Below, one piece after another: positions 54,011 to 63,968 of a stretch of 64,000 nucleotides of DNA (positions are counted from its first letter, which is position 1; every line of letters begins with the position of its first letter). The notes below the pieces were generated by a model. It searched no databases and was not told the DNA's origin. It saw only the letters and a program-made list of their open reading frames with translations. Origin of the DNA: Martinezella dioscoreae (GTDB lineage: Bacteria > Pseudomonadota > Alphaproteobacteria > Rhizobiales > Rhizobiaceae). Both the position numbers and the translations under genes were made by a program. Location: assembly GCF_009176305.1 (NCBI RefSeq), contig NZ_BLAJ01000003.1:124001-188000 (forward strand). The letters run 5' to 3'.

Positions 54011-54595
54011 ATGTTTGACCCACGCGAAAAAATTGCACTCTTTATAGACGGCGCCAATCTCTACGCTGCATCCAAGAGCCTCGGCTTCGATATCGACTAC
54101 CGGAAGCTCCTGAAAGCATTTCAGAAACGCGGCTATCTGCTGCGCGCTTATTATTACACCGCCCTCATCGAAGATCAGGAATATTCCTCCATCCGGCCGC
54201 TGATCGATTGGCTCGATTACAACGGCTACAAGGTGATTACCAAGCCGGCCAAGGAATTCACCGATTCCATGGGACGCCGAAAGATCAAGGGCAATATGGA
54301 CATCGAGCTGGCGATTGACGCCATGGAGCAGTCCGAAACCGTCGATCATCTGGTGATCTTTTCCGGCGACGGCGATTTCACGACCCTCGTTGAAGCTCTC
54401 CAGCGTCGCGGACGCAAGGTATCGGTCATCTCGACCATGGCGACCCAGCCGCCGATGATCGCCGACGATCTGCGCCGCCAGGCCGATCATTTCATCGATC
54501 TCGTATCGCTGAAGGCCGAAATCGGCCGCGAGGCTTCCGAGCGTCCACAACGTCCCGCCGAACCGACACCGGCCGCTTCGGATGACGAAGAATAA
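54011..54595 (+). CDS. NYN-domain (LabA/DUF88) protein
   Basis: 194 residues of PIN-like NYN fold with the expected acidic residues: FIDGANLYAASKS near 12, KGNMDIELAIDAM near 97 and FSGDGDFTTLVEAL. NYN proteins are predicted metal-dependent RNases. The C-terminus is a short Pro/Glu-rich tail. Divergent from rpoZ. Confidence 0.9.
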   Translation: MFDPREKIALFIDGANLYAASKSLGFDIDYRKLLKAFQKRGYLLRAYYYTALIEDQEYSSIRPLIDWLDYNGYKVITKPAKEFTDSMGRRKIKGNMDIELAIDAMEQSETVDHLVIFSGDGDFTTLVEALQRRGRKVSVISTMATQPPMIADDLRRQADHFIDLVSLKAEIGREASERPQRPAEPTPAASDDEE

Positions 54596-54894
54596 TTGGG
54601 ACTGGCTGCATCTGACAGGTTCGCTGGCCGCCGGAGAGTAGTTGCGCGCAGCGGAAGCGTTTGTTGTTGCCGGGCAGTTGGCCCTTCGCTAGGGCATCAT
54701 GATGCCTGCCGAAGGGGCGTTCGTCGCTGCAATCGACTGACGCGCAGCTGTGGTTGCGCAGGGATGGTTGTGGACGCCGGGAAGCGTTTCGTATTTGCCG
54801 CGACAGCCGGCCCTTCGCTAGGGCTCAGGGCGTTCGTCGCTGCAAACGATTCGCTGGATCGATTGCTCGGGCTTTGCCCGACCGCTCCTCACCC
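54596..54894. repeat. Intergenic region with two copies of a short repeat
   Basis: About 300 bp between NYN and smpB. A unit with GGCCCTTCGCTAGGGC and GCGTTCGTCGCTGCAA occurs at about 54680-54732 and again at 54809-54846. CCCTTCGCTAGGG is also nearly palindromic. Open frames here look like chance. Confidence 0.7.
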
Positions 54895-55374
54895 TCACCC
54901 ATTGTCCTTGAGCAGGCGGCTCTTCTGCCTGTTCCAATCGCGCTCCTTCTCGGATTCGCGCTTGTCATGCAGCTTCTTGCCCTTGGCGAGGGCCAGTTCC
55001 AACTTGGCGCGGCCGCTGTCGTTGAAGTAGATTTTCAGCGGCACGAGCGTCATGCCTTCGCGATTGATGGCCGAGCGCAGCCGGCCGATTTCGCGGCTGG
55101 AAAGCAGCAGCTTGCGGCGGCGGCGCGGCTCGTGATTGAAGCGGTTCGCCTGCAGGTATTCCGGCAGATAGGAGTTGATCAGCCAGATCTCGCCATCCTC
55201 GTCCGAAGCGTAGGACTCTGCAATATTCGCCTTGCCTTCGCGCAGCGACTTGACCTCGGTGCCCTTCAGCACGAGCCCTGCTTCGTAAGTGTCGATGATC
55301 TCGTAGTTGAAGCGTGCCTTGCGGTTCTCCGCCACAATCTTCTTCACCACACGCTGGCTGCCTTTGGGTGCCAT
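54895..55374 (-). CDS. smpB: SsrA-binding protein SmpB
   Basis: Delivers tmRNA to stalled ribosomes. 159 residues with the family blocks [34 protein letters not shown] and a basic C-terminal tail ([20 protein letters not shown]) needed for decoding. Downstream of dapA in the same direction, as in other rhizobia. No tmRNA gene was seen nearby. Confidence 0.95.
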   Translation of the reverse strand: MAPKGSQRVVKKIVAENRKARFNYEIIDTYEAGLVLKGTEVKSLREGKANIAESYASDEDGEIWLINSYLPEYLQANRFNHEPRRRRKLLLSSREIGRLRSAINREGMTLVPLKIYFNDSGRAKLELALAKGKKLHDKRESEKERDWNRQKSRLLKDNG

Positions 55375-55502
55375 GATTCTTCTTCTTTTCTTGCGTCATT
55401 CCGGCAGCGGCCGAACGCGCGCCTGTCCCCTAAATAAGCGAGACCGCCCTCCTTGTGAAGAGAGCGGCCCGGCAGAGTTTCGGCAGCGCGCCTGTGACGC
55501 CG

Positions 55503-56387
55503 TTAGTTCAGGAGGCCGGCATGGCGCATGGCCGCGTCGATCGCTGCCTCAGTGCCCGGCTCCAGGGTCGACAGGAGCGGCGAGCGCACGTTGCGGCTCA
55601 TGCGGCCAAGACGCGAAAGACCGTACTTGGCGCCGCAGAGACCGGGTTCAAGGAAGATCGCCTTGTGCAGAGGCATCAGGCGATCCTGATATTCGAGCGC
55701 CTTGGCATAGTCACCGCCAAGTGTGGCCGCCTGGAATTCGGCGCAAAGGCGCGGCGCGACATTGGCGGTGACCGAGATGCAGCCGACGCCGCCATGGGCA
55801 TTGAAGCCGAGCGCCGTCGCATCCTCACCGGAAAGCTGGCGGAAATCGCGGCCGCAGCTGATGCGCTGTTCGGAGACGCGTTCGATCTTGCCGGTCGCAT
55901 CCTTTACACCGACGATATTGGCGTAGGCCTTGGCGAGCGCGCCCATCGTCTCCGGCGTCATATCGACCACCGAGCGGCCGGGAATGTTGTAGATATAGAT
56001 CGGCAACTTCACCGCTTCCGCGATCGCAGCGAAATGCGCGTAGAGGCCCTTCTGCGTCGGTTTGTTGTAATAGGGTGTCACGACCAGCACCGCATCGGCG
56101 CCGACCTTTTCGGCATGTTGCGCCAGCTCGATCGCCTCGCGCGTGTTGTTCGAGCCAGCGCCCGCCATCACCGGGACGCGCTTGTTGGCGATCTCGATGC
56201 AGAGCTCGACGACGCGCTTGTGTTCATCATGCGAGAGGGTGGGCGATTCACCCGTCGTTCCAACGGGCACCAGTCCCTTGCTGCCCTCTTTTATCTGCCA
56301 ATCCACATGCGAGGCGAAGGATGCCTCGTCCACCTTGCCGGCGTCAGTAAAGGGCGTAACGAGAGCGGGAATGGATCCCTGGAACAT
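55503..56387 (-). CDS. dapA: 4-hydroxy-tetrahydrodipicolinate synthase
   Basis: First lysine/DAP-branch enzyme: aspartate semialdehyde plus pyruvate. 294 residues, TIM barrel, with [16 protein letters not shown] near 44, the Schiff-base Lys in [12 protein letters not shown] near 162 and Tyr in [13 protein letters not shown]. Length is usual. Confidence 0.95.
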   Translation of the reverse strand: MFQGSIPALVTPFTDAGKVDEASFASHVDWQIKEGSKGLVPVGTTGESPTLSHDEHKRVVELCIEIANKRVPVMAGAGSNNTREAIELAQHAEKVGADAVLVVTPYYNKPTQKGLYAHFAAIAEAVKLPIYIYNIPGRSVVDMTPETMGALAKAYANIVGVKDATGKIERVSEQRISCGRDFRQLSGEDATALGFNAHGGVGCISVTANVAPRLCAEFQAATLGGDYAKALEYQDRLMPLHKAIFLEPGLCGAKYGLSRLGRMSRNVRSPLLSTLEPGTEAAIDAAMRHAGLLN

Positions 56388-56592
56388 GCAAGTCTCCTAG
56401 CGGCGCGGCATTCATGCTTCAGCCGCAATCCATGGTTATGAATCCGCGCACCATAAAGCGCCGGCTTGACGGCGACAAGCACGCTTTGAATGGTTAAGGG
56501 CAGTTTCCGATATCATAATTGATTGAAATTCGGACCACCGGTAAGGTTTCGTTAATATTGCATTTGGCAAATGGAAGGGGCCTGTTTGTTTT

Positions 56593-58656
56593 GTGAGTAG
56601 CCGGATGAAGAGACCTGTCATGATCTGGACCGCCGTGGGCTTGGCGGTCGCCTGGGGCGCGGTTGCCTCGCAACTTCCCGGCCAGCAGATACCGACGAGC
56701 GCCAACGCCTATGTCGCCATGGCGCCGGACCCCATGAGCACGGCCGCGATCCCGCGTGGCGGCACCATCGCGCCGGTGAGCGGAGACCTGAAGGCAGGCC
56801 TCGACGCCCTTTCCAACAAGAACCCGATGCAGGCGCTTGCCATCCGCAATGGCATGGGTGAAGGCACGCTCGATCGCCATATCCTGACCTGGGCAATTGC
56901 GACTTCGGGCCAACCAGGCATTCCCTCCGGCGAGATTGCCGCCGCCGCCCGCGAGCTTCAAGGCTGGCCGGGCCTCGGCAGCCTGCGCGCCAATTCCGAG
57001 CGGGCGCTCTACATAGAAAATCCGGCAACGGATCAAGTCCTTGCCGCCTTCGGCAGCTCGCAGCCGGAGACCGTGGAGGGCAGCATCATCCTCTCGCGTG
57101 CTCTTATGGCACGCGGCGCGTCGGCACAGGCCGGAAAGCTGATCCGCAAGATCTGGCGCGATGAGCCATTGGACAAGCCTCTCGAGGACAAGATCCTTGC
57201 GGAATTCCCCAGCCTGCTTTCGCCTGCCGATCACAAGGCGCGCATGGATTATCTGCTTTACCGCGACCGGACCGCGCAGGCCAAACGCTTCGGCGATCTC
57301 GGCAAAGCGCAATCGCTCTATAAGGCGTGGGCGGCGGTCAATGATCGCTCGCCGAAGGCCGATGCGCTGATCGCAGCCATCGACGCGCAATGGCGCAAGG
57401 ACCCCGCCTATCTCTTCATGCGGATCGAAAACCTGCGTCGTCAGAACAAATATGACGATGCCGCCAATCTTCTGGCGCAAATGCCCAAAGACCGCAGCGT
57501 GCTTGTCAGCCCCGGCGCATGGTGGGCCGAGCAGCGCATCGTCAGCCGCGGCCTGGTGGATCAGGGTGAGTTCAAGGCCGCCTACCGCGTCGTCGATGCC
57601 AGCGTCGCAGAAAGCCCGCAGGATGTCGGCGAGGCCGAGTTCCATGCCGGCTGGTACGCTCTGCGCGGCCTGCAGGACGGTGCAAACGCGTCAGCCCATT
57701 TCCGCAAGATCCTGCAGGTCTCGAACGGCCCGATCTCGCAATCGCGCGGCTGGTATTGGCTCGGCCGTGCCGCCGAAGCGGGCGGACCGGGCAAGGCTGC
57801 CGATTTCTACGCGAAGGCCGCCTCCTATCCGAGCACCTTCTACGGCCAGCTTGCCGCCGAGAAGCTTGGCCGCCGCACCCTCAACGTCACCTATCCCTCG
57901 CCCTCGGCTACGGATCGCCAGCGCTTCCAGGGGCGTGAGGCGGTACAGGCGATTTCGCGGCTTGAGGCCGCAGGGCACGGATGGCGTGCCGATGCGCTCT
58001 ATCGTGCGCTCGCGAAACAGCTGGATAGTCCCGGCGAAGTCGCCATGCTGGCTGCCCGCGCGGAGCGTTCCGGCAATCACCAGCTTTCGCTCCAGATCGG
58101 CAAGATCGCCTATGGGCGCGGCATCGACGTCGCTGCACTCGCCTTCCCGATCGGCGTCATTCCGGACAATGCGAATATTTCCGGCTCCGGCAAAGCGCTA
58201 GCCTATGCCATTGCCCGGCAGGAGAGCGCCTTCAATCCGGCCGCCGTTTCCTCTGCCAATGCCCGAGGCCTGCTGCAGCTGCTGCCGAAGACGGCAAAGG
58301 CGGTTGCCGGCCGGCACGGAATGGCCTTTTCGGCCGACAAGCTGACGCAGGATGCGGGCTACAATGCCACGCTTGGCGCTCATTACCTCGGCGAGCAGAT
58401 CGACACCTTCGGCGGCTCCTACATTCTGACCTTCATCGCTTACAATGCAGGGCCGAACAAGGTGCCGGAATGGATCAGCCGCTATGGCGACCCGCGCGGC
58501 AAATCGCTCGACGATGTGATCGACTGGATCGAGCGCATCCCCTTCCCCGAGACCCGCAACTACGTGCAGCGCGTGATGGAAAACTATCAGGTCTACAAGG
58601 CCCGGCTGGGACAGAAGACCGACATCGTACACGATCTGGTTGACGGCCGCGGCTAA
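56593..58656 (+). CDS. Soluble-type lytic transglycosylase (SLT), exported
   Basis: 687 residues with an N-terminal membrane or signal segment, a long helical superhelix domain and a C-terminal SLT lysozyme-like domain (about 540-660) with the catalytic Glu in RQESAFNPAA, GLLQLLPKTA and FIAYNAGPNKV. It cuts peptidoglycan to anhydro-muropeptides. Length fits the Slt70 group. A GTG at 56593 follows a distant GGAAGGGG; the ATG at 56605 (MKRPVMIW) is an alternative start. Confidence 0.93.
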   Translation: MSSRMKRPVMIWTAVGLAVAWGAVASQLPGQQIPTSANAYVAMAPDPMSTAAIPRGGTIAPVSGDLKAGLDALSNKNPMQALAIRNGMGEGTLDRHILTWAIATSGQPGIPSGEIAAAARELQGWPGLGSLRANSERALYIENPATDQVLAAFGSSQPETVEGSIILSRALMARGASAQAGKLIRKIWRDEPLDKPLEDKILAEFPSLLSPADHKARMDYLLYRDRTAQAKRFGDLGKAQSLYKAWAAVNDRSPKADALIAAIDAQWRKDPAYLFMRIENLRRQNKYDDAANLLAQMPKDRSVLVSPGAWWAEQRIVSRGLVDQGEFKAAYRVVDASVAESPQDVGEAEFHAGWYALRGLQDGANASAHFRKILQVSNGPISQSRGWYWLGRAAEAGGPGKAADFYAKAASYPSTFYGQLAAEKLGRRTLNVTYPSPSATDRQRFQGREAVQAISRLEAAGHGWRADALYRALAKQLDSPGEVAMLAARAERSGNHQLSLQIGKIAYGRGIDVAALAFPIGVIPDNANISGSGKALAYAIARQESAFNPAAVSSANARGLLQLLPKTAKAVAGRHGMAFSADKLTQDAGYNATLGAHYLGEQIDTFGGSYILTFIAYNAGPNKVPEWISRYGDPRGKSLDDVIDWIERIPFPETRNYVQRVMENYQVYKARLGQKTDIVHDLVDGRG

Positions 58657-58782
58657 GCCCCATCACTATCGCAAAGCCGCCTCCCGGCCTTGCGCGATAT
58701 GCTTCAGCCAGCAACCGCAGTTGTGAAGGCTACGGAAATGACGTTACATCCCTCGTAATAGCCAGAGCACGAGGAATGACGC

Positions 58783-59676
58783 ATGCGCAGCGACGACGAA
58801 AGCGGTTTTCTTGTCAGAACGATCGCAGCGGAAGATGGCCTGAAGCTCCATGTGCGGGACTATGCCGGTCACGAGACGACCACGAAGGCCAGAACACCCG
58901 TCTTCTGTCTGCCCGGCCTGACGCGAAACTCGCGGGACTTTCATCAACTGGCGCTGCTTCTGTCACAGGACCCGATAGCCCCGCGCAGGGTGATCACGCT
59001 CGATGCCCGCGGGCGCGGGGCATCCGAATGGGATGAGGACAAATCCCACTACAATCTCATCGTGGAAGGGCAAGATGTCCTCGCGGTTTGCGCTGCGCTC
59101 GGGATTCATCAGGCCATCTTCATTGGCACCTCGCGCGGAGGCCTGGTCCTTCATATGCTAGCGGCCAGTCGGCCCGATATCCTCAAGGCGGTGATTCTCA
59201 ACGATATCGGTCCAGTCCTCGAGAAGATCGGATTGGCGGATATCCGCGATTATCTCAACCGGGACAAGAAACCCGCCAATTGGGACGAGGTGATCGAGAT
59301 CCTTCGGGAGAACCATGGCAGCGCCTTTGGCGCGCTTGACGAGGAGGATTGGCAGGACATGGCACGGGCGATCTATGCCTTTCGTGACGGCAAGCCGATT
59401 GCCGATTACGATCCCGCCATCGCAGCGCAGATGCAGGCACTCGACCTGAAGGCGCCGATTCCAGACCTCTGGCCGCAATTCCAAGCGTTTCAAGATATTC
59501 CGCTGATGGTGATTCGCGGGGAGAATTCGAAGCTTCTGACACAGACCACAACGGACGAGATGGCAAGCCGTCATCCGGGAACGGTCATCAAGATCGCGAG
59601 AGGACAAGGACATGCCCCGATTTTACATTTGGGCGATGTTCCGGATGCGATCCGGCATTTCATCTCGGGGTTTTAA
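58783..59676 (+). CDS. Alpha/beta-hydrolase
   Basis: 297 residues. The nucleophile elbow GTSRGG is present, with an oxyanion region PVFCLPGLTRNSRDF and a late His in RGQGHAPIL. No signal peptide, so cytoplasmic. The substrate is unknown. It has a strong terminator shared with the porin gene. Confidence 0.9.
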   Translation: MRSDDESGFLVRTIAAEDGLKLHVRDYAGHETTTKARTPVFCLPGLTRNSRDFHQLALLLSQDPIAPRRVITLDARGRGASEWDEDKSHYNLIVEGQDVLAVCAALGIHQAIFIGTSRGGLVLHMLAASRPDILKAVILNDIGPVLEKIGLADIRDYLNRDKKPANWDEVIEILRENHGSAFGALDEEDWQDMARAIYAFRDGKPIADYDPAIAAQMQALDLKAPIPDLWPQFQAFQDIPLMVIRGENSKLLTQTTTDEMASRHPGTVIKIARGQGHAPILHLGDVPDAIRHFISGF

Positions 59677-59715
59677 CAACAGGCACCCGCGCACTATTCG
59701 ACGTCTGGCCAAAGC

Positions 59716-59750
59716 AAAAGGCCCGGTTGGGAGACCGGGCCTTTCCTCTT
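59716..59750. terminator. Bidirectional terminator between the hydrolase and porin genes
   Basis: Perfect 11-bp stem AAAGGCCCGGT / ACCGGGCCTTT with a six-base loop, T-rich after it on the plus strand and A-rich before it. Confidence 0.9.
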
Positions 59751-59801
59751 CCGATCGGAGGTCTGACCAGAAGATTTATCAAACTTGTTCGGCGAACCGA
59801 A

Positions 59802-60869
59802 TTAGAAGGTGCGCTGGAAGCGGAGGATACCAGCCCAGGTATCCTTGTTGACGGCGTCGTAGTTGACGTAGGTCACTTCCGGCTCGATCAGCAGGTCCTT
59901 GACGGGGTTGAACTTGACGTTCGTCGTCGCAGCGAAAGTCTTCAGATCGTCGTAGGCGAGCTGCAGGTTCCACTTCAGCTTGTCGTTGATCGGAACGCCA
60001 ACGCCGCCCCAGACAGCCCAGTCACCCCAACCGAGACCAGCACCGCCGGCGCCGGCATACTTGTTGAGCTTGTCGCCATCAGTGTTCCAGCCGCCCATAA
60101 CGAAAGCGGTGAGAACGCCGAAGTCGGCATCGACGCGAGCCTTAACCGCGCCTTCTTCAACGATGGAGTCATAGCCGCCAACGACGCGGAACTGCCAGGC
60201 GCCGGCCTTGTAGCCAACACCGGCAACGACGTCCGGAGCGTAGTGGTCGGAGCTGTCTTCGCCGTTTGCACCGGTCGCGCCCGTGCCGGAATTGGAATCT
60301 TCCAGCGAGATCACAGCCGTGAAGCCGTTGCCGGCGTCATACTTGTAGGTGATCTGGTTCAGTTCGTCGGTGTTATTGATGCCGTATTCGATCACGTCGT
60401 CGTTGATGACGTCGCCGGCATAGCCGAGGAAGGTCGAGTAGACCGAATCGGCCTTACCGACGAGGAAACCACCCAGGCTGATATTAGCCCAAAGCAGCTT
60501 GGTCGTGGTGGCGTTGCCGTCATTCCAGTCCCAACGAACAACGGTATTGGTCTTCAGCGGGCCGTATTCGGTGTCGGTGGCAGTGTCGAGAGAGAGTTCG
60601 GCGCGGGTATGCCAGTAGGTACCACGGGCACCTGCGTCCTGGCCAGCCTTGTAGGCGTTGTACCAGCCGCCTTCGGTACGGACGCGGCCGCCGATCTTGA
60701 GGCAGGTTTCCGTGCCCGGGATGAAGAAGTAGCCAGCGCCATAGGCATCGCAGATGCGGACGTATTCCAGCGGCTCCGGCTCAGCAGCGACGATCGCGTC
60801 AGCAGCATGAGCACCGGATACTGCTGCCAGCGCAGCAGCGGAGCCGAGAAGAAGGCTCTTGATGTTCAT
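59802..60869 (-). CDS. Porin (RopA/Porin_2 type), copy 1
   Basis: 355-residue outer-membrane beta-barrel porin with signal peptide MNIKSLLLGSAAALAAVSGAHAA. It has the porin blocks YVRICDAYGAGYFFIPGTET, alternating amphipathic strands and a C-terminal aromatic residue (ILRFQRTF). Start ATG at 60869 follows GGAG. It is highly similar to copy 2 at 61317-62378 over the whole length. Confidence 0.95.
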   Translation of the reverse strand: MNIKSLLLGSAAALAAVSGAHAADAIVAAEPEPLEYVRICDAYGAGYFFIPGTETCLKIGGRVRTEGGWYNAYKAGQDAGARGTYWHTRAELSLDTATDTEYGPLKTNTVVRWDWNDGNATTTKLLWANISLGGFLVGKADSVYSTFLGYAGDVINDDVIEYGINNTDELNQITYKYDAGNGFTAVISLEDSNSGTGATGANGEDSSDHYAPDVVAGVGYKAGAWQFRVVGGYDSIVEEGAVKARVDADFGVLTAFVMGGWNTDGDKLNKYAGAGGAGLGWGDWAVWGGVGVPINDKLKWNLQLAYDDLKTFAATTNVKFNPVKDLLIEPEVTYVNYDAVNKDTWAGILRFQRTF

Positions 60870-61316
60870 AGTAACTCCAGTTCCAATATCGATTAGGTAT
60901 GACAATTCACGCCGAGAAAATCGACGCGCCCTACCCCACCTGGTTTTAAAGTTGACCCCTGATCTGGGAGAACCAAGACGCTAAGTCTCGCTTCCGATTT
61001 GGAACCTACAGATCGTTTTTTTCAGAGCAATATCAGAGATAAACTATGAACAATTGTGACGGTGGTTTCAAACGCGTGCGTTGCACAAAAATCACGTCGC
61101 AAAACTGTCATACTGCCGACACGTTAGCAGCCGGAAACTACTTCAGATTACTTGAAAGAGATGCGCAACCACGAGTCGATCGCGCCGAAAAAGAGCATAG
61201 AGCGCTCTCAAGACTGAATTCTAATTGTCGATATTCTCAAATAAAGAAAGCCCAGCTATTCGCCGGGCTTTCCATCATCGTAGTGAACAATCTTAAATGA
61301 CCGAGGTCAGATCAGA
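60870..61316. other. Intergenic region between the two porin genes
   Basis: About 450 bp. It holds the copy 1 promoter region (AT-rich part about 60940-61100) and, at 61247-61271, a terminator for copy 2. No convincing gene. Confidence 0.6.
61247..61271 (-). terminator. Terminator of porin copy 2
   Basis: AAAGCCC-A-GC / GC-C-GGGCTTT stem with one mismatch; on the minus strand it is followed by CTTTATTTG, a T-rich tail. Confidence 0.75.
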
Positions 61317-62378
61317 TTAGAAGGTGCGCTCGAAGCGGAGGATACCAGCCCACTGGTCCTGATTGATGGAGTCCCAGTTGGTGTAGGAGACTTCCGGCTC
61401 GATGAGCAGGTTCTTGACCGGGTTCCACTTGACGTTCGTGGTAGCGGCAAAGATCTTCGAGTCGGTGTAGGCGAGCTGGAGGTTCCACTTCAGCTTTTCG
61501 TTGATCGGAACGCCAACGCCGCCCCAGACAGCCCAGTCACCCCAGCCGATACCGGCAGCATCGCCAGCGCCGTTCGAACCAGCGTACTTGTTGAGCTTGT
61601 CGCCATCGGTGTTCCAGCCGCCCATCAAGAAGGCCGAGAATGCGCCGAAGTCGGCGTCAACACGAGCCTTAACGGCGCCTTCTTCGACGATCGAGTCGTA
61701 ACCGCCGACGACCTTGAAGCCCCATGCGCCAGCCTTGTAGCCAACACCTGCGACAACGTCAGGAGCGTAGTGGTCGGAGCTGTCTTCGCCGTTGGAACCG
61801 GTCGCGCCCGTGCCGGAATTGGAATCTTCCAGCGAGATCACAGCCGTGAAGCCGTTGCCGGCGTCGTAGTTGTAGGTGATCTGGTTCAGTTCGTACGGGC
61901 CGTCATAGACCACGTCGTCGTTGATGACGTCGCCGGCATAACCGGTGAAGACGTTGAACTGCGAGTCCGTCTTACCAACCGTGAAGCCGCCGAGGCTGAT
62001 GTAAGCCCACAGCAGGTTGGTCTTGGTGGCGTTGCCGTCGTTCCAGTCCCAACGGATGATGGTTTCCGTCTTCAGCGGACCGTATTCGGTGTCGGTCGCG
62101 GTGTTGACGTTCAACTCAGCGCGGGTATGCCAGAGAGTACCCAGACGAGAGTTCGGGTTGTAGGCGTCGTACCACTGACCTTCGGTACGAACCTTACCGC
62201 CGATCTTGAGGCAGGTTTCCGTGCCCGGGATGAAGAAGTAACCAGCACCGAATGCATCGCAGATACGGACGTATTCGAGCGGCTCCGGCTCAGCAGCGAC
62301 GATAGCGTCAGCCGCATGAGCACCGGAAACTGCTACGAGTGCAGCAGCGGAGCCGAGAAGAAGGCTCTTGATGTTCAT
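61317..62378 (-). CDS. Porin (RopA/Porin_2 type), copy 2
   Basis: 353 residues, same architecture as copy 1, with the same signal peptide apart from one residue (ALVAV for ALAAV) and closely matching blocks throughout. Differences concentrate in loop regions (for example YDAYNPNSRLGTLWH). ATG at 62378 follows GGAGG. The tandem pair could give redundant or differently regulated pores. Confidence 0.95.
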   Translation of the reverse strand: MNIKSLLLGSAAALVAVSGAHAADAIVAAEPEPLEYVRICDAFGAGYFFIPGTETCLKIGGKVRTEGQWYDAYNPNSRLGTLWHTRAELNVNTATDTEYGPLKTETIIRWDWNDGNATKTNLLWAYISLGGFTVGKTDSQFNVFTGYAGDVINDDVVYDGPYELNQITYNYDAGNGFTAVISLEDSNSGTGATGSNGEDSSDHYAPDVVAGVGYKAGAWGFKVVGGYDSIVEEGAVKARVDADFGAFSAFLMGGWNTDGDKLNKYAGSNGAGDAAGIGWGDWAVWGGVGVPINEKLKWNLQLAYTDSKIFAATTNVKWNPVKNLLIEPEVSYTNWDSINQDQWAGILRFERTF

Positions 62379-62919
62379 ATTGACCTCCAGTCAAAGTTTT
62401 ATCTCGAGAATGAAAACTACCCGAAGGTATTCCCTGTCCCATCCTCGTGTTTCAAGAAGTGGACGATCAATCGCCCTCGCTTCCGAGAGTGAAAATACAA
62501 GACGTGCACTGTCACGCAATCGACATTTTCGCGGAACAGGGGATTTGCGTAAGCCTTCCGCAAGTCCTGTTGCCGAAAGGACACAAGTCAGCAACACGGC
62601 GGCCGCAATTATTTATACTTCATTAAGAAACTCCTTAATCTACCGGCACTTACGCGCGCAGTGAAAATGGTCCCCGCTGATTGGAAAAAGGCATTCGAAT
62701 GGCCTTTCCATGGCTAACCGGCGGATTTTGCTAGGTTTGGTAAGCTCTATATGACGCTTGCCTCGCCGACCCACCCGGGATCGACAGCCACTGGCGGGTC
62801 TGGCCCTCGTCCCAAAACGACGCAAGGACAGAGTGATTCCTTGAAATGGCCGATTCGACTGCGACGTGTAGGCATTGAGCAAGGCCAAGCCGCCAATGAC
62901 CAGATATCGCCCTACATCG
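62379..62919. other. 540-bp region without a gene, upstream of the porins
   Basis: No reading frame on either strand has a plausible start, codon use or family match. A hairpin at about 62685-62709 (AAAGGC ... GCCTTT) may end transcription of the Atu4866-type gene. The rest probably holds the porin copy 2 promoter and leader. Confidence 0.5.
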
Positions 62920-63243
62920 TCATTTCCTTCGATAGAGGATCATTCCGGCGTGATGAAGCACACCATCGATGAAATCGCCATCGGCGGTGAAACCGGTATC
63001 GTCCCAATAGTCGATATGATCGCCCGTCACCACGTAGCGCCCCTGATAGGCACGCTCACGGCTTCCCCGCGCTTCGATATATCGGCCATTTGGCAGGAGT
63101 TCATGACGGATATGATTGTCGGCCGTCGTCCACATGCCGACGTAAGCATGTATCGGTGTCTTCATTTCGATTCGATCCTCGGAAAGGGCAGGCAGCGGGA
63201 ACACGACGCCGGACAGGGTGAGAGCAAAGAGAGCGCGAATCAA
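62920..63243 (-). CDS. Atu4866-domain exported protein
   Basis: 107 residues with a short signal peptide (MIRALFALTLSGVVFPLPAL) and a compact domain with HAYVGMWTTADNHIRHELLP, RYIEARGSRERAYQGRYVVT and DYWDDTGFTADGDF. This fits the Atu4866 family, small beta-barrel-like proteins of rhizobia with unknown role. Start overlaps the SDR stop by 4 bp (ATGA). Confidence 0.88.
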   Translation of the reverse strand: MIRALFALTLSGVVFPLPALSEDRIEMKTPIHAYVGMWTTADNHIRHELLPNGRYIEARGSRERAYQGRYVVTGDHIDYWDDTGFTADGDFIDGVLHHAGMILYRRK

Positions 63244-63968
63244 TGTGCCGCCCGCGTCGGGCGAACGACGATCTCATTGACATCGACATCATCGGGCTGC
63301 TCGACGGCGAAGCGTACCGCGCGACCGATGGCATCGGGCGTTAGCGCGACGGCCCGATAGGACTTCATCGCTTCGGCGGCCACCGGGTCGGTGATCGTCT
63401 CGGCCAGCTCGCTCTCGACGACGCCCGGATGGATGCAGGTGACCCGGATATCGCGGCATTCCTGGCGCAGCCCGTCGGAGATTGCCCGAACGGCATATTT
63501 GGTCGCGCAATAGACGGCGGCGGTCGGAGAGACCGCCAGCGCGCCGATCGAAGCGATATTGATGATGTGGCCGGTGCCGCGTGCCGCCATTTCCGGCAGC
63601 ACCGCCGCAATGCCGTGAAGCACGCCCTTGATATTGACGTCGACCATTCTGTCCCATTCCTCGACTTTCATCGAAGCCATCAAGGAAAGCGGCATGATGC
63701 CGGCATTGTTGACGATCACATCGACGCGTCCCCAGGCCAGGCGTGCCGCCTCAGCAAAGGCAGCTACGTCAGCCCTGTCGGTGACGTCGAGCCGGCGGGT
63801 CATGACCGTGCCGCCCATTTCTCGAATCTCGGCCGCCAATGTTTCCAATCTATCGATGCGCCTGGCGCCCAACATGACCCTTGCGCCGGCGGAAGCGAGT
63901 TCGCGGGCGATGCCCGCACCGATGCCGCTGGAGGCACCCGTGATGAGAATGACTTTATCGATAGGCAT
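63240..63968 (-). CDS. SDR-family oxidoreductase
   Basis: 242 residues, classical SDR: TGASSGIGAGIA near 10, NNAGIMPLS, and catalytic Tyr/Lys in YCATKYAV. Closest to the YdfG-like group by eye. Paired with the Atu4866-type gene, which follows by overlap on the same strand, as often in rhizobia. The substrate is unknown. Confidence 0.92.
   Translation of the reverse strand: MPIDKVILITGASSGIGAGIARELASAGARVMLGARRIDRLETLAAEIREMGGTVMTRRLDVTDRADVAAFAEAARLAWGRVDVIVNNAGIMPLSLMASMKVEEWDRMVDVNIKGVLHGIAAVLPEMAARGTGHIINIASIGALAVSPTAAVYCATKYAVRAISDGLRQECRDIRVTCIHPGVVESELAETITDPVAAEAMKSYRAVALTPDAIGRAVRFAVEQPDDVDVNEIVVRPTRAAH

Noticed and set aside
54895..56592. Looked for a tmRNA (ssrA) gene near smpB
   Set aside because: No tmRNA-like tag or tRNA-like ends were seen; in alphaproteobacteria the gene is split and often distant.
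59727..62492. Plus-strand frames (389 and 240 residues) opposite the porins
   Set aside because: They mirror the two porin genes and repeat each other only because the porins are paralogues.
62751..62972. 73-residue plus-strand frame upstream of the Atu4866-type gene
   Set aside because: It overlaps the 3' end of the opposite-strand gene, has no ribosome binding site, and no recognised family.
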